Assembly (NCBI GenBank): GCA_047345645.1
Contig: JBLEFH010000001.1
Reading direction: 5' to 3' (one strand)
Source of the DNA: JBLEFH01 sp047345645
Lineage (GTDB): Bacteria; Pseudomonadota; Alphaproteobacteria; Rhodobacterales; Rhodobacteraceae
Length of the DNA: 64,000 nt
Made by a program: the position numbers and the translations under genes. The notes under the pieces were generated by a model. That model was not told the DNA's origin. It saw nothing but the letters and a program-made list of their open reading frames with translations, and made no database searches. Positions 47,032 to 55,495 of this stretch are shown in pieces; the stretch's first letter is position 1, and the number at the start of each line of letters is the position of its first letter.

Positions 47032-47194
47032 TTTATGGGGCCTCCTTTTTCTGTGTCTGGGGCTCTTTTGGTATATCGGGCCTGCTCCCTACGGTTCATT
47101 GAATTTGTTAATGAAACGTCAAATTAATCATTGTGATAGAAGCCTCCCTCCCATCAGCATATGACGGCGCCAAGCATTCAGGCAAGAGTCCTGT

Positions 47195-47941
47195 TCAGAT
47201 ATGGAAGCTGTCGCCGAGATAGACTCGGCGCACCTGATCATGGCCGATCACCTCATCCGGCGTGCCGCTCATCAGCACCGCGCCGTCATGCAAAATGTAA
47301 GCGCGATCAACGATGGAGAGGGTCTCGCGGACATTGTGATCGGTGATCAAAACGCCAATATCGCGGGTCTTGAGTTGGGCCACCAACGCGCGAATATCGC
47401 CGACCGCAATCGGGTCCACCCCGGCGAAGGGCTCATCGAGCAAAACGTAGCGCGGATCGGCGGCGAGGCAGCGCGCGATCTCCGCGCGGCGGCGCTCCCC
47501 GCCCGATAGCGCGATAGCGGGCGCGCGGCGCAGATGGGTTAGGGAAAACTCGCCAAGCAGCTCTTCGAGACGCGCGCGGCGCTTGGCCGGGTTCGGTTCG
47601 TGAAGCTCCAGAACGGCGCGGATATTGTCCTCCACCGAGAGGCCGCGAAAGATGCTGGCCTCCTGCGGCAGATAGCCAAGCCCGAGACCGGCGCGGCGAT
47701 ACATGGGCAGATGCGTCGCATCCTCGCCGTCGATCATGACCTCGCCGGAATCCGCCGGAACAAGCCCGGCAACCGCATAGAAACAGGTGGTTTTGCCCGC
47801 GCCGTTCGGCCCGAGCAGCGCGACCACTTCGCCCCGGCTTAACTCCAGCGAGACATCGCGCAGGACCGGCTTTTTGCGGTAGCCTTTCGAGAGGTGCCGC
47901 ACCCGCAGCCCGCCCGCGCCGGTATGGGCATCAAGGCTCAT
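47195..47941 (-). CDS. lptB: LPS export ABC transporter ATPase LptB
   Basis: Cytoplasmic ATPase powering LPS extraction. 248 residues. Walker A GPNGAGKTT, signature LSGGERRRAEIARCL, Walker B YVLLDEPFAGVDPIA. The LPMYRRAGLGLGYLPQEASI stretch is LptB-specific. Its ATG overlaps the lptA stop by ATGA. Confidence 0.95.
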   Translation of the reverse strand: MSLDAHTGAGGLRVRHLSKGYRKKPVLRDVSLELSRGEVVALLGPNGAGKTTCFYAVAGLVPADSGEVMIDGEDATHLPMYRRAGLGLGYLPQEASIFRGLSVEDNIRAVLELHEPNPAKRRARLEELLGEFSLTHLRRAPAIALSGGERRRAEIARCLAADPRYVLLDEPFAGVDPIAVGDIRALVAQLKTRDIGVLITDHNVRETLSIVDRAYILHDGAVLMSGTPDEVIGHDQVRRVYLGDSFHI

Positions 47942-48405
47942 TGGTTTGGTGTCAGCACGGAGCGGACCCGGCCATCCATCTGCGCGGTGCCGCGTTCCAG
48001 ATCAATCACCAGCCGCTCGCCCGCCAGTGCGTTGCCTTGCTGCGTGACCAGCACGTCGCCGGTCATCACGACCTCCGCACCCGGCACATTGTAGACCGCT
48101 TGCGCGGCCTCCGCCGCCAACTCGCCATTGGTGAGTGTCACCTGACCCGTCGCCGTGATCTCGCGCACTTCCTCGCCGTCATAATTCGCGCTCAGACGGC
48201 CCGCGCCAAGACGCAGCGGCCCTTGCGCCGCGATGACATTGCCCTCAAACGCCGCTTCGCCGGTCGCCTGATCGACCGTGAGCTGATCGGCTGTGATTTC
48301 AATGGGATCGGAGCTTTCGAATTGCAGCCCGCTAAAGGCCGCGCCTTGCGCCAGAGCGGCGAGCGGCAGGGCGAGACTCACAAGGAAAGGGGCGGACAGG
48401 CGCAT
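47938..48405 (-). CDS. lptA: LPS transport periplasmic bridge protein LptA
   Basis: OstA-fold protein that forms the periplasmic LPS bridge. 155 residues, signal peptide ending LAALAQG. Core: FESSDPIEITADQLTVDQAT, then EAAFEGNVIAAQGPLRLGAG. It overlaps lptC (TAATG) and lptB (ATGA), so LptC, LptA and LptB are translated in line. Confidence 0.92.
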   Translation of the reverse strand: MRLSAPFLVSLALPLAALAQGAAFSGLQFESSDPIEITADQLTVDQATGEAAFEGNVIAAQGPLRLGAGRLSANYDGEEVREITATGQVTLTNGELAAEAAQAVYNVPGAEVVMTGDVLVTQQGNALAGERLVIDLERGTAQMDGRVRSVLTPNQ

Positions 48406-49037
48406 TATTCGACTCCGGGTTTTGCAGGATCATAGACGAGACGCACACGGTCGCGAAAGGTCACAGTCATGGATGTGCCGTCATGTTTGATCTCGGCATT
48501 ATCGGCGCGGATGCGGCCCATCGGACCCGCCGCCTCGACGGTGCCGGAGAGCGAGACGGAGCCCTCATTGGCATTGGCAATCGCGGTGTCCGCGTTGAGA
48601 TCAAACCCGTCCGTCGTGGAGATATTCACACTTTGGGGCAGCCGCACGATGGTGCCGCCCTCGGCCAGTTCCGCCGCGATCGCTTCCATGCGCAGGCCCT
48701 GACCGCCCGGCTGATCGAGCGTGCCGATGAAATTGCTCACCGTCGCGCTGTCCCCGGACGACATGCCGGTCTGGCTCACATCGCTCGTGCCGCCGGGCCG
48801 GACTTCGGAGGCGCGGAAATCGAAGAGAACTCCGTCCTGCGACTCGCCCGAGATGGACGGGCCGGTGATGGCTATGCCGTCGCCCGCGGCCTCGACCTCC
48901 TCGTCGGAGAAGGTCAGTTCATTCTCCAACTCCCGCTCGCCGCGCATCAAGAACAGGGTCGCCAGCAAGCCGAGAGCGATCAGCGGAAGGATCCGCTTGG
49001 CCATCGCCACCAGTTTGCTGTGCCCGATCCCCGACAT
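48405..49037 (-). CDS. lptC: LPS export protein LptC
   Basis: Inner-membrane anchored LPS carrier handing to LptA. 210 residues from ATG 49037; a longer frame to 49115 would run inside rnd. A single N-terminal membrane helix (RILPLIALGLLATLFLM), then the LptC beta fold (GIAITGPSISGESQDGVLFD). It starts 2 nt after the rnd stop. Confidence 0.88.
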   Translation of the reverse strand: MSGIGHSKLVAMAKRILPLIALGLLATLFLMRGERELENELTFSDEEVEAAGDGIAITGPSISGESQDGVLFDFRASEVRPGGTSDVSQTGMSSGDSATVSNFIGTLDQPGGQGLRMEAIAAELAEGGTIVRLPQSVNISTTDGFDLNADTAIANANEGSVSLSGTVEAAGPMGRIRADNAEIKHDGTSMTVTFRDRVRLVYDPAKPGVE

Positions 49038-49039
49038 GA

Positions 49040-49651
49040 TCAATGCGCGAAAATATCCACCTCGGGCCAGCCAGCGAGATCGAGCCGGGCGCGGGTGGGC
49101 AGGAAGTCGAAACATTTCTGGGCCAGCTCATCGCGGCCCTCGCGGGCAAGCCGCTGGTCAAGCTCGTCTTTCAGGCGGTGCAGATACAGCACGTCCGAAG
49201 CGGCGTAATCCATCTGCGCGGTGGTCAGCTCCTCTGCACCCCAGTCACTCGACTGTTGCTGCTTGGAAATATCGACACCCACCAACTCACCCAAGAGATA
49301 TTTCAGCCCATGCCGATCCGTATAGGTGCGCACCAGTTTCGACGCGATCTTGGTGCAATAGACCGGCGCTGCCAGCGCGCCAAAGGTGTGATACATCACC
49401 GCAATATCGAAGCGCCCGAAATGGAACAGCTTCAGCACATTCGGGTCCGTCAGCAGCTTTTCGAGATTGGGCGCGGAGGTCTGGCCTTTCGCGATCTGCA
49501 CCAGATGCGCGTCGCCATCGCCATTGGAAAGCTGGACGACACAGAGCCGGTCGCGGTGCGGATGGAGGCCCATGGTCTCACAATCAATCGCGACACTCGA
49601 TCCAAGGTCGAGCCCGTCGGGCAAATCGCCCCTGTAAAGATGGTTGGCCAT
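49040..49651 (-). CDS. rnd: Ribonuclease D-type 3'-5' exonuclease (short form)
   Basis: 203 residues from ATG 49651 (GAGAGAC site). The DEDD catalytic residues are in VAIDCETMGLHPHRD, FHFGRFDIAVMYHTF and QMDYAASDVLYLHRL. Only the exonuclease domain is present; the C-terminal HRDC domains of E. coli RNase D are absent, a common alphaproteobacterial short form. First gene of the rnd-lptC-lptA-lptB run. Confidence 0.9.
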   Translation of the reverse strand: MANHLYRGDLPDGLDLGSSVAIDCETMGLHPHRDRLCVVQLSNGDGDAHLVQIAKGQTSAPNLEKLLTDPNVLKLFHFGRFDIAVMYHTFGALAAPVYCTKIASKLVRTYTDRHGLKYLLGELVGVDISKQQQSSDWGAEELTTAQMDYAASDVLYLHRLKDELDQRLAREGRDELAQKCFDFLPTRARLDLAGWPEVDIFAH

Positions 49652-49820
49652 GTGTCTCTCCGTCTGTCCTTCGTTAGCTAGGGTGTCGCTGGTGGCGGCG
49701 CAAGCGGCGCTTTTCTTCTTAAAACTTTCGCTAAGCCCCAAAAACCCTGTCAGTTTGCTTTATATATACAGGAGGGAGAGGCAAGTCCTCACCTCTTCTG
49801 GACGCTGAAAGGGGGAGAAA

Positions 49821-50237
49821 ATGTATCAATCCATCGTCGTCCCGGTCGATCTGTCACATCGCGACAGCCTTCAGGATGCGCTCGACGTCGCGGCGCGTCT
49901 GGCCAAGCATAATGGCGCGAAAGTGACCTATGTGGGCGTGACCGGCACCACGCCGAGCCGTGTGGCGCATAATCTGGAGGAATACCGTTCGGCGCTCGAC
50001 GCGCTGGCCGAGGAGGAAGGGCGCAAGCACGGCCACCCGGCGGAAGCCGCAATCGTTGCGTCTCATGATCTGCGCGCGGATCTGGATCGCGACCTGCTCG
50101 ACTATATCCGCAAATCGGACTGCGATTTGGTGGTGATGGCGAGCCATGTCCCCGGTTTTCTGGAGTTTTTCTTCTCCTCCAATGGCGGTTATATCGCCAG
50201 CCATGCGCCGTGTTCGGTGTTTCTGGTGCGCAGTTAA
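49821..50237 (+). CDS. Universal stress protein family protein
   Basis: 138 residues. MYQSIVVPVDLSHRDSLQDA begins a UspA fold, with KVTYVGVTGTTPSRV and the C-terminal LVVMASHVPGFLEFFFSSNG, where the motif matches the G-x9-G(S/N) ATP-binding pattern. GGGGGAG site before the ATG. It converges with znuA, overlapping its stop by 4 nt. Confidence 0.88.
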   Translation: MYQSIVVPVDLSHRDSLQDALDVAARLAKHNGAKVTYVGVTGTTPSRVAHNLEEYRSALDALAEEEGRKHGHPAEAAIVASHDLRADLDRDLLDYIRKSDCDLVVMASHVPGFLEFFFSSNGGYIASHAPCSVFLVRS

Positions 50238-51154
50238 TCGGCGCTCAGGCAGTCCGTGAACCCTTTGGCCAGCCCGGTCAGAAGGGCAGCGTAGAACTCC
50301 GGCCCCGGCTCGTGATCCGCGCCGATAGGGTCGAGCGTGCCGATCTTCGCCCCGGTGCCCTCCACCACGGTTTCGACCAGTCCGGGATTGTGCTGCGGCT
50401 CCTGGAAGACGCAAACGGCCCCAGCCTCCCGCACGCGCTCGCGGAGCGACGCGATCTGCCGCGCGCTCGGGCGCTGACCGTCGCTCATGGCGATGGCGCC
50501 GAGGGCGGGCATGTCGAAATGCTGCTCAAAATATTGATAAGCATCATGAAACACGATGAAAGACGCGCCATGGAGCGGGGTCAGGTCCGCCGTGATCTGA
50601 TCTGACAGCGCGCGCAAATCCGCCTGCGCTTCCGCTGCATTCGCTTGGTAAGCTTCGGCATTCTCCGGGTCCGCCTCCGCCAAGGCCGCGGCGATCACAT
50701 CCACCCAACCCATCGCGTTTTCCGGGTCGAGCCAGAGATGCGGATCATCGCCGTGATGCGCATCATGCACCTCGTCATCATGGTCATGGCCGTGATCATG
50801 CGCCCCACCAAAGGCCGCGTTGTGGCGGGCGGGCAGATGCACCGTTCCGGGCGCATCGGCGAGCGCGATGGACGCGTCAGTGTTCAGGCTCTCCATCGCC
50901 TCATCAAGCCAGGGCGACAGGTTCGGCCCGATCCAGATCACCGCATCCGCCGCCTGAAGCGCCGCCGCCTGAGACGGGCGCAGCGCAAAACCATGGGGCG
51001 AAGTGCCGGGCGGCAGCAACAACTCCGGCGTCCTGACCCCCTCCATCACCTGCGACACCAGCCCATGCACCGGCGCAATATCGGTCACAACCTTGGGAGC
51101 GGCGAGGGCAGGTGCAGCGAGACTCAGCGCCGCGAGACAGGCAAAAAACTTCAT
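50234..51154 (-). CDS. znuA: Zinc ABC transporter substrate-binding protein
   Basis: High-affinity periplasmic zinc receptor. I start at ATG 51154 (306 residues) because GGAG lies 6 nt upstream; ATG 51166 is in frame but has no site. Signal peptide FFACLAALSLAAPALA. The His/Asp-rich loop (HDHGHDHDDEVHDAHHGDD) and the metal-ligand regions PHGFALRPS and IVFHDAYQYFEQHF are typical ZnuA. A Zur-type operator and a TATAAT box lie just upstream. znuB and znuC are not in the window. Confidence 0.94.
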   Translation of the reverse strand: MKFFACLAALSLAAPALAAPKVVTDIAPVHGLVSQVMEGVRTPELLLPPGTSPHGFALRPSQAAALQAADAVIWIGPNLSPWLDEAMESLNTDASIALADAPGTVHLPARHNAAFGGAHDHGHDHDDEVHDAHHGDDPHLWLDPENAMGWVDVIAAALAEADPENAEAYQANAAEAQADLRALSDQITADLTPLHGASFIVFHDAYQYFEQHFDMPALGAIAMSDGQRPSARQIASLRERVREAGAVCVFQEPQHNPGLVETVVEGTGAKIGTLDPIGADHEPGPEFYAALLTGLAKGFTDCLSAD

Positions 51155-51178
51155 GAACATCTCCATTTACGGCGCAAC

Positions 51179-51193
51179 TGTTATGCTATAACA
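51179..51193. promoter_or_regulatory. Zur operator of znuA
   Basis: TGTTATGCTATAACA has perfect TGTTAT/ATAACA arms around GCT and fits the alphaproteobacterial Zur box. It ends 25 bp before the znuA ATG and abuts the -10 box, so bound Zur-Zn would block transcription when zinc is sufficient. Confidence 0.75.
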
Positions 51194-51198
51194 TTATA
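51193..51198 (-). promoter_or_regulatory. -10 box of znuA
   Basis: Read on the - strand this is TATAAT exactly, overlapping the edge of the Zur box. No good -35 is visible at 17 bp, which may mean an upstream contact or activator, or simply weak basal strength. Confidence 0.5.
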
Positions 51199-51294
51199 CT
51201 AGATCAATAGGATTTTACGGGACGCTTCCGGACATTTACGTTAAGGTCGCGAAAAGTAGCTATTTCAAACCCTTCTGACGCTTCAAGAGGCTTC

Positions 51295-52434
51295 ATGACC
51301 AGTTCAACCCCGCCCGAGGTCGAGGTGCAAGACCCGCCGCGCCGTCGCCCTCTCGCCAGTTGGCCCGTTGTGGGCATCTTCACCATCATGCTTCTGGGCA
51401 GCTTCGCATACGCGGCTGCCTTCATGATCCCGGTGACGATGGCCCTCCTGCTCTCCCTCGTCTTTACCCCGGTGCGCCGTTTCATGAGCCGGCGCGGCAT
51501 CCCGAGCGGGATTTCGGCGGCTGTGATCACAGTGGCCTTTATGGGCGCCTTGATGGGGCTTTTCGGCGCGCTCTCCGTGCCGATTGCCGATCTCATCGAC
51601 GATGTGCCAACCATGGTGGAGCAGATCGAGCGCCGGTTCGCGGACATGCGCGGCTCCTTCGAGGAGATCCAGCGCACGGCGGAGCAGATCGAAGAGGCGA
51701 CCAATGGCGGCGAGGAAACCATTCAGGCGGAATCCGGCGAGGGCCTGATCGAGACCTTCACCGGCACCGCGCCCGGCATCATGGGGCAGGCGGTCTTTAT
51801 GCTTGTCCTGCTCTTCTTCCTGATCGCGGCGGGGGATCTCTTCTACCGCAAGATCATCGCCAGCTTCTCGACCCTGCGCGACAAGCGCCGCGCCTATGCG
51901 GTGGTCCGCGAGATCGAAACCTCGCTCGGCAGCTATCTCGGCACGATCACACTTATCAACTTCGCGCTCGGTGTCTGCGTCGGCCTTGCGATGTGGTGGT
52001 GGGGGATGCCCTCGCCGCTGCTCTTCGCCGCCGTGGCGTTCCTCTTCAACTTCATCCCCTATCTCGGCGCCATCGCCGGGGTCGCCTTCGCGGGGTTCAT
52101 CGCCCTCGTGACCTTCCCCGGCTGGGCCCCGATCTTCGGCGTGATGCTGACCTATCTGACCCTCACCGCCGTCGAGGGCCAGCTGATCACGCCCTATTTC
52201 GTCTCCCGCCGCCTGCGGCTCAACACGGTTGTGGTCTTCGTCGCCGTCGCCTTCTGGGCGTGGCTCTGGTCGGTCATGGGCATGGTTATGGCTGTGCCGC
52301 TGCTCGTGGTGATCCGGGTGCTCTGTGATCACATTCCGGGGCTGGAGCATGTCGGCAATTTCCTCTCCGCCGAAGACCCTTCGGTGGTGGAGGAAGACGC
52401 CGAGCGCGCCCGCAGCGATACGGATCGCAGCTAG
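51295..52434 (+). CDS. AI-2E transporter family (PerM) membrane protein
   Basis: 379 residues with about eight membrane helices. The N-terminal cytoplasmic proline-rich tail is followed by helices around VVGIFTIMLLGSFAYAAAFM; the amphipathic periplasmic-like region RRFADMRGSFEEIQRTAEQI and the LFNFIPYLGAIAGVAFAGFI motif are typical. Members include TqsA and sodium/proton antiporters; the substrate cannot be assigned. Confidence 0.88.
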   Translation: MTSSTPPEVEVQDPPRRRPLASWPVVGIFTIMLLGSFAYAAAFMIPVTMALLLSLVFTPVRRFMSRRGIPSGISAAVITVAFMGALMGLFGALSVPIADLIDDVPTMVEQIERRFADMRGSFEEIQRTAEQIEEATNGGEETIQAESGEGLIETFTGTAPGIMGQAVFMLVLLFFLIAAGDLFYRKIIASFSTLRDKRRAYAVVREIETSLGSYLGTITLINFALGVCVGLAMWWWGMPSPLLFAAVAFLFNFIPYLGAIAGVAFAGFIALVTFPGWAPIFGVMLTYLTLTAVEGQLITPYFVSRRLRLNTVVVFVAVAFWAWLWSVMGMVMAVPLLVVIRVLCDHIPGLEHVGNFLSAEDPSVVEEDAERARSDTDRS

Positions 52435-52437
52435 ACG

Positions 52438-53379
52438 TTACTTGTCGCGGTTATAGCGGAAGAAAGCCGGGCCGGAGAAACTCCGCATATTGCGGCTCTG
52501 GCTCACCGGCTTCACCCGGCTGATGCCAACCCGCTCGCGGAAGAGGGCAAAGAGGCCGCTCGCGATAATGATCGCCGTGCCGATGGCCACCCATTTGTCC
52601 GGTGTTTCGTCAAAAAAGAGCAAGCCAAAGATGGTTGCCCAAATGATCTGGCTGTATTGCAGCGGCGCGATCATCGCGGCGGGCGCGCGGCTATAGGCAA
52701 AGACCGACGCGAGCTGACCTGTCACGGAGAAAAGCCCCACCACCGCCATCAACGCCAGCGCGGTGAGGGTCGGGGGCTGATACACGGCGGGTTGCAGGCA
52801 GGCCATGACAATCAGCGTGCCGAGCATGGGGAACAGCACCATCACCACCGGGCGCTCTTGCGGCCCGATCTTCCTGGTAATCAGCGCGCTGAATGCATTG
52901 GCGAGCGCCCCGATCAGCGCGGTGGCATGGCCAAACGTGAGGTCCGAACTGCCCGGACGCAGCACCACAACCACCCCGATCAGGCCCATCACCACCGCCA
53001 TCCAGCGCCATTTGCCGACGGTCTCGCCCAGGATCGGCACCGAGAGCGCCGTCACCAGCAGCGGCGTGGTAAAGAGGATCGCATAGACCTCCGTCATCGG
53101 CAGGACGGAGAAAGCGTAAAAGGCGCTCGCCATGGCGATGAGGCCGCTGACCACGCGTCCGGCGACCCAAAGCGGGTTGTTGGGCCGGAACGTGTCCTCG
53201 CGCCGGTCCGCCCCCATGATGAAGGTCATCGGGATGAGCGCGAAGAGGCCCGCGAAGAAGATGATCTGGAAAACCGAATAGCTCGCCCCGAGATGCTTGA
53301 TGATCGCGTCATGGGTCGCAAACACGGCGAAGCCGCAGAGGGCGACGAGTATGCCAGCAAGGGGCGAATTGCGCTGCAT
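52438..53379 (-). CDS. EamA-family (DMT) transporter
   Basis: 313 residues, two EamA repeats and about ten membrane helices. First repeat around LCGFAVFATHDAIIKHLGAS, second beginning IGALANAFSALITRKIG. Likely an exporter of metabolites or amino acids; substrate unknown. Converges with the AI-2E-family gene. Confidence 0.88.
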   Translation of the reverse strand: MQRNSPLAGILVALCGFAVFATHDAIIKHLGASYSVFQIIFFAGLFALIPMTFIMGADRREDTFRPNNPLWVAGRVVSGLIAMASAFYAFSVLPMTEVYAILFTTPLLVTALSVPILGETVGKWRWMAVVMGLIGVVVVLRPGSSDLTFGHATALIGALANAFSALITRKIGPQERPVVMVLFPMLGTLIVMACLQPAVYQPPTLTALALMAVVGLFSVTGQLASVFAYSRAPAAMIAPLQYSQIIWATIFGLLFFDETPDKWVAIGTAIIIASGLFALFRERVGISRVKPVSQSRNMRSFSGPAFFRYNRDK

Positions 53380-53496
53380 CGGGGTCTCCAGACGAAAAGA
53401 CCGGCGATTTCCGGCCCTTGGCGTATGGCTTGCATATCCCGATCAGCGACTCAAGGCATTAACCTTGGGTTACGCGAAAACACCCGTCACCTAGGG

Positions 53497-54366
53497 TCAG
53501 GCAAAAACGACCGTCCGGCTGCCATGGAGGAACACCCGCTGCTCCAGATGCGCCCGCACGGCCCGCGCCAGCACGCGCGACTCGATATCGCGGCCCGTGG
53601 CGACGTAGTCCGCCTCGCCCATCACATGGGTCACGGGCTCCGCATCCTGCACGATAATCGGCCCCTCATCAAGATCGGGCGTTACATAATGCGCCGTCGC
53701 GCCGATCAGCTTCACGCCGCGTTGCCACGCCTGGCGGTAAGGATGCGCGCCTTTGAAGGCGGGCAGGAAGCTGTGGTGAATGTTGATGATCCGCCCGAAA
53801 TGCCGGTTGGAGAACGCATCCGTCAGCACCTGCATGTAACGCGCAAGAATAACGAGATCTGCGCCGCTCTCTTCGATGATTTTATCGAGCGCGGCTTCCT
53901 GCTCTTTCTTGGTCTCCGGTGTGACGGGAAGGTGGTGGAACGGAATTCCACGGCGCGCCGCATCTTCGGCCCAGCGGTCGTGATTCGACACGATTCCGAC
54001 AACATCCGCCTTGAGCGTGCCGATCTTCACGCGATAGAGAAGATCCTCGTAACAGTGGTCCACGCGGCTCACCATGATGAGAATTTTCGGCCGATACTCC
54101 GCGTCGATAATCTGGATGCTGGCATCCTTCACAGGCAGGCGCTCATTGATAGTGGCGCGCAGGGTATCGGGGTCCAACGCCTCGGGATGAGAGAACACCA
54201 CCCGCATGAAAAATCGCCCTGTTTCCGGACCCTTATCATGCTCTTCGCCAAAAAACTGCGCGCTTTCGAGAATGTTTCCGCCATGGCGAAACAGCCCTTC
54301 GGAGACCGCCGAAACAATGCCCGGCTGGTCGTCACAGGTCAGCGTCAGGATGGATTTTCCGGCCAC
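53497..54366 (-). CDS. purU: Formyltetrahydrofolate deformylase
   Basis: Hydrolyses 10-formyl-THF to THF and formate. 289 residues from GTG 54366, which has a GGGAGAG site; the longer reading to 54420 lacks one. N-terminal ACT domain (ILTLTCDDQPGIVSAVSEGL) and a formyltransferase-like C-terminal domain with INIHHSFLPAFKGAHPYRQA and GATAHYVTPDLDEGPII. Fits normal PurU length. Confidence 0.94.
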   Translation of the reverse strand: MAGKSILTLTCDDQPGIVSAVSEGLFRHGGNILESAQFFGEEHDKGPETGRFFMRVVFSHPEALDPDTLRATINERLPVKDASIQIIDAEYRPKILIMVSRVDHCYEDLLYRVKIGTLKADVVGIVSNHDRWAEDAARRGIPFHHLPVTPETKKEQEAALDKIIEESGADLVILARYMQVLTDAFSNRHFGRIINIHHSFLPAFKGAHPYRQAWQRGVKLIGATAHYVTPDLDEGPIIVQDAEPVTHVMGEADYVATGRDIESRVLARAVRAHLEQRVFLHGSRTVVFA

Positions 54367-54496
54367 AATGCTCTCCCTTTTTCCGGCTGCCTTAATGCGA
54401 AGAAAGGGCTTCCGCAACAAGCGGAAATTTCGTTACGTAGGATTAAAATTAAATTCCGCGGAAGATTCTTCTCGTTTTCCAATGTGTCGCTTATAT

Positions 54497-54555
54497 AGTA
54501 ACCATTGTTAGCCGTGACTTAACGCTCCGCGCCACGGAGTGATGGTTACTTTTTG
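54497..54555 (+). promoter_or_regulatory. Three-way-junction, terminator-like leader before a diguanylate cyclase
   Basis: Outer stem AGTAACCAT (54497-54505) and ATGGTTACT (54542-54550) is perfect and is followed by TTTTTG. Inside are two hairpins: GTTA (54507-54510)/TAAC (54520-54523), and CTCCG (54525-54529)/CGGAG (54535-54539). Because no + strand gene lies upstream, a transcript starting before 54497 would meet this before the diguanylate cyclase at 54600. It could be an attenuator, riboswitch-like element or a short sRNA. Confidence 0.4.
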
Positions 54556-54569
54556 TTAATGAATTATTG

Positions 54570-54590
54570 TCACGCTCTTTAGGAGCGTGA
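54570..54590 (+). promoter_or_regulatory. Hairpin over the ribosome-binding region of the diguanylate cyclase gene
   Basis: TCACGCTC (54570-54577) and GAGCGTGA (54583-54590) form a perfect 8-bp stem with a TTTAG loop. Its end overlaps the GAGGG site (54589-54593) that lies 6 nt before the ATG, so it could modulate translation. Confidence 0.4.
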
Positions 54591-54599
54591 GGGCGTAGG

Positions 54600-55442
54600 A
54601 TGACCGAATACCTTCTGAGACTGATATCAGACAATCCAAGGTGGGGATTTTTCATCGCCCTGGCACTGGTGTCCGTAACAGAAACATCCATCGCCGTTCT
54701 GATGGCCGAAATGGCCGGCTATCTCGTCGTTCCCCAGATCACCGCAGAAGTGGGCTGGCGTTTGCCCGCCATCGTCGCCGTGGTCGCGATGTCGATCATC
54801 ATCCCCGGCAGCATGATGGAAATGCGCGTCGGCACCTCGCTGCGGGAGGCCAATCTGCGCCTGCAGCGCGCCAGCCACACGGATTTCCTCACCAATATCA
54901 ACAACCGCGCCGGTTTCGTCTCTGAGGCGACGCGGGTGGTGGATGAGTCCGATGGCAACTGCGCCCTCATGCTGCTCGATGCCGATTATTTCAAATCCAT
55001 CAACGACCGTTACGGCCATGATGTGGGCGACAAGGTTCTGGTCGCCATTGCCGATGCGATGAAATTCTGCGTCCGTCGCAACGACATTATCGGCCGGGTA
55101 GGGGGCGAGGAATTCGCCGTTCTGCTCACCGATATCGATCAGGAGCAGACCGCGATCATCGCCGAGCGCCTGCGCTCCAACATCGCGAATTTGCACATCC
55201 CGTCGGGCGAGGATGAAGAAACCCTGACTGCGACCACATCCATCGGCGTCGTCTATATGGACATTCCGAGCAGCTTCAATGTCTGCTTCCGCGTGGCCGA
55301 CAAGGCGCTCTACTGCGCCAAGGGTCGCGGGCGAAATACGGTCAACATCGTCGCGCTCAGCGATCAGCCCGAGGCGGATTTCGCCTTCCCTTTGTCCGCA
55401 AGCCAAACTGAGCGCCGTCGCCCGATCCGGCTCTACGGTTAA
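54600..55442 (+). CDS. Membrane-anchored diguanylate cyclase (GGDEF)
   Basis: Makes c-di-GMP from GTP. 280 residues: two N-terminal membrane helices (FFIALALVSVTETSIAVLMA and LPAIVAVVAMSIIIPGSMM), then a GGDEF domain. Active-site motif is GGEEF in GRVGGEEFAVLL. An RxxD inhibitory site (RRND) lies five residues before it, so product inhibition is expected. DFLTNINNRAGFVSEA and DADYFKSINDRYGHDVGD are typical. No EAL or sensory domain apart from the helices. 5' leader has unusual RNA structure. Confidence 0.92.
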   Translation: MTEYLLRLISDNPRWGFFIALALVSVTETSIAVLMAEMAGYLVVPQITAEVGWRLPAIVAVVAMSIIIPGSMMEMRVGTSLREANLRLQRASHTDFLTNINNRAGFVSEATRVVDESDGNCALMLLDADYFKSINDRYGHDVGDKVLVAIADAMKFCVRRNDIIGRVGGEEFAVLLTDIDQEQTAIIAERLRSNIANLHIPSGEDEETLTATTSIGVVYMDIPSSFNVCFRVADKALYCAKGRGRNTVNIVALSDQPEADFAFPLSASQTERRRPIRLYG

Positions 55443-55488
55443 GGTTAATTTCCGGGTTAAGGTTAATACCCGGATTAAGATTAAAACC
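55436..55488 (+). repeat. Three imperfect 18-bp tandem repeats after the diguanylate cyclase
   Basis: CGGTTAAGGTTAATTTC (55436-55452, 17 bp), CGGGTTAAGGTTAATACC (55453-55470) and CGGATTAAGATTAAAACC (55471-55488). They overlap the stop codon and fill the gap to the convergent monooxygenase gene. Role unknown. Confidence 0.7.
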
Positions 55489-55495
55489 TGAAAGT

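Noticed and set aside
51522..52333. Two more copies of TGTGATCACA (51522-51531, 52324-52333)
   Set aside because: Both lie inside the AI-2E-family coding sequence with no doubled arrangement. They show that the single 10-mer is not specific.
55436..55488. CtrA-binding array in the TTAA repeats
   Set aside because: CtrA sites need TTAA-N7-TTAA; here the spacings are N2 and N8. Single one-mismatch CtrA-like words near 15222 and 53459 were also not convincing.
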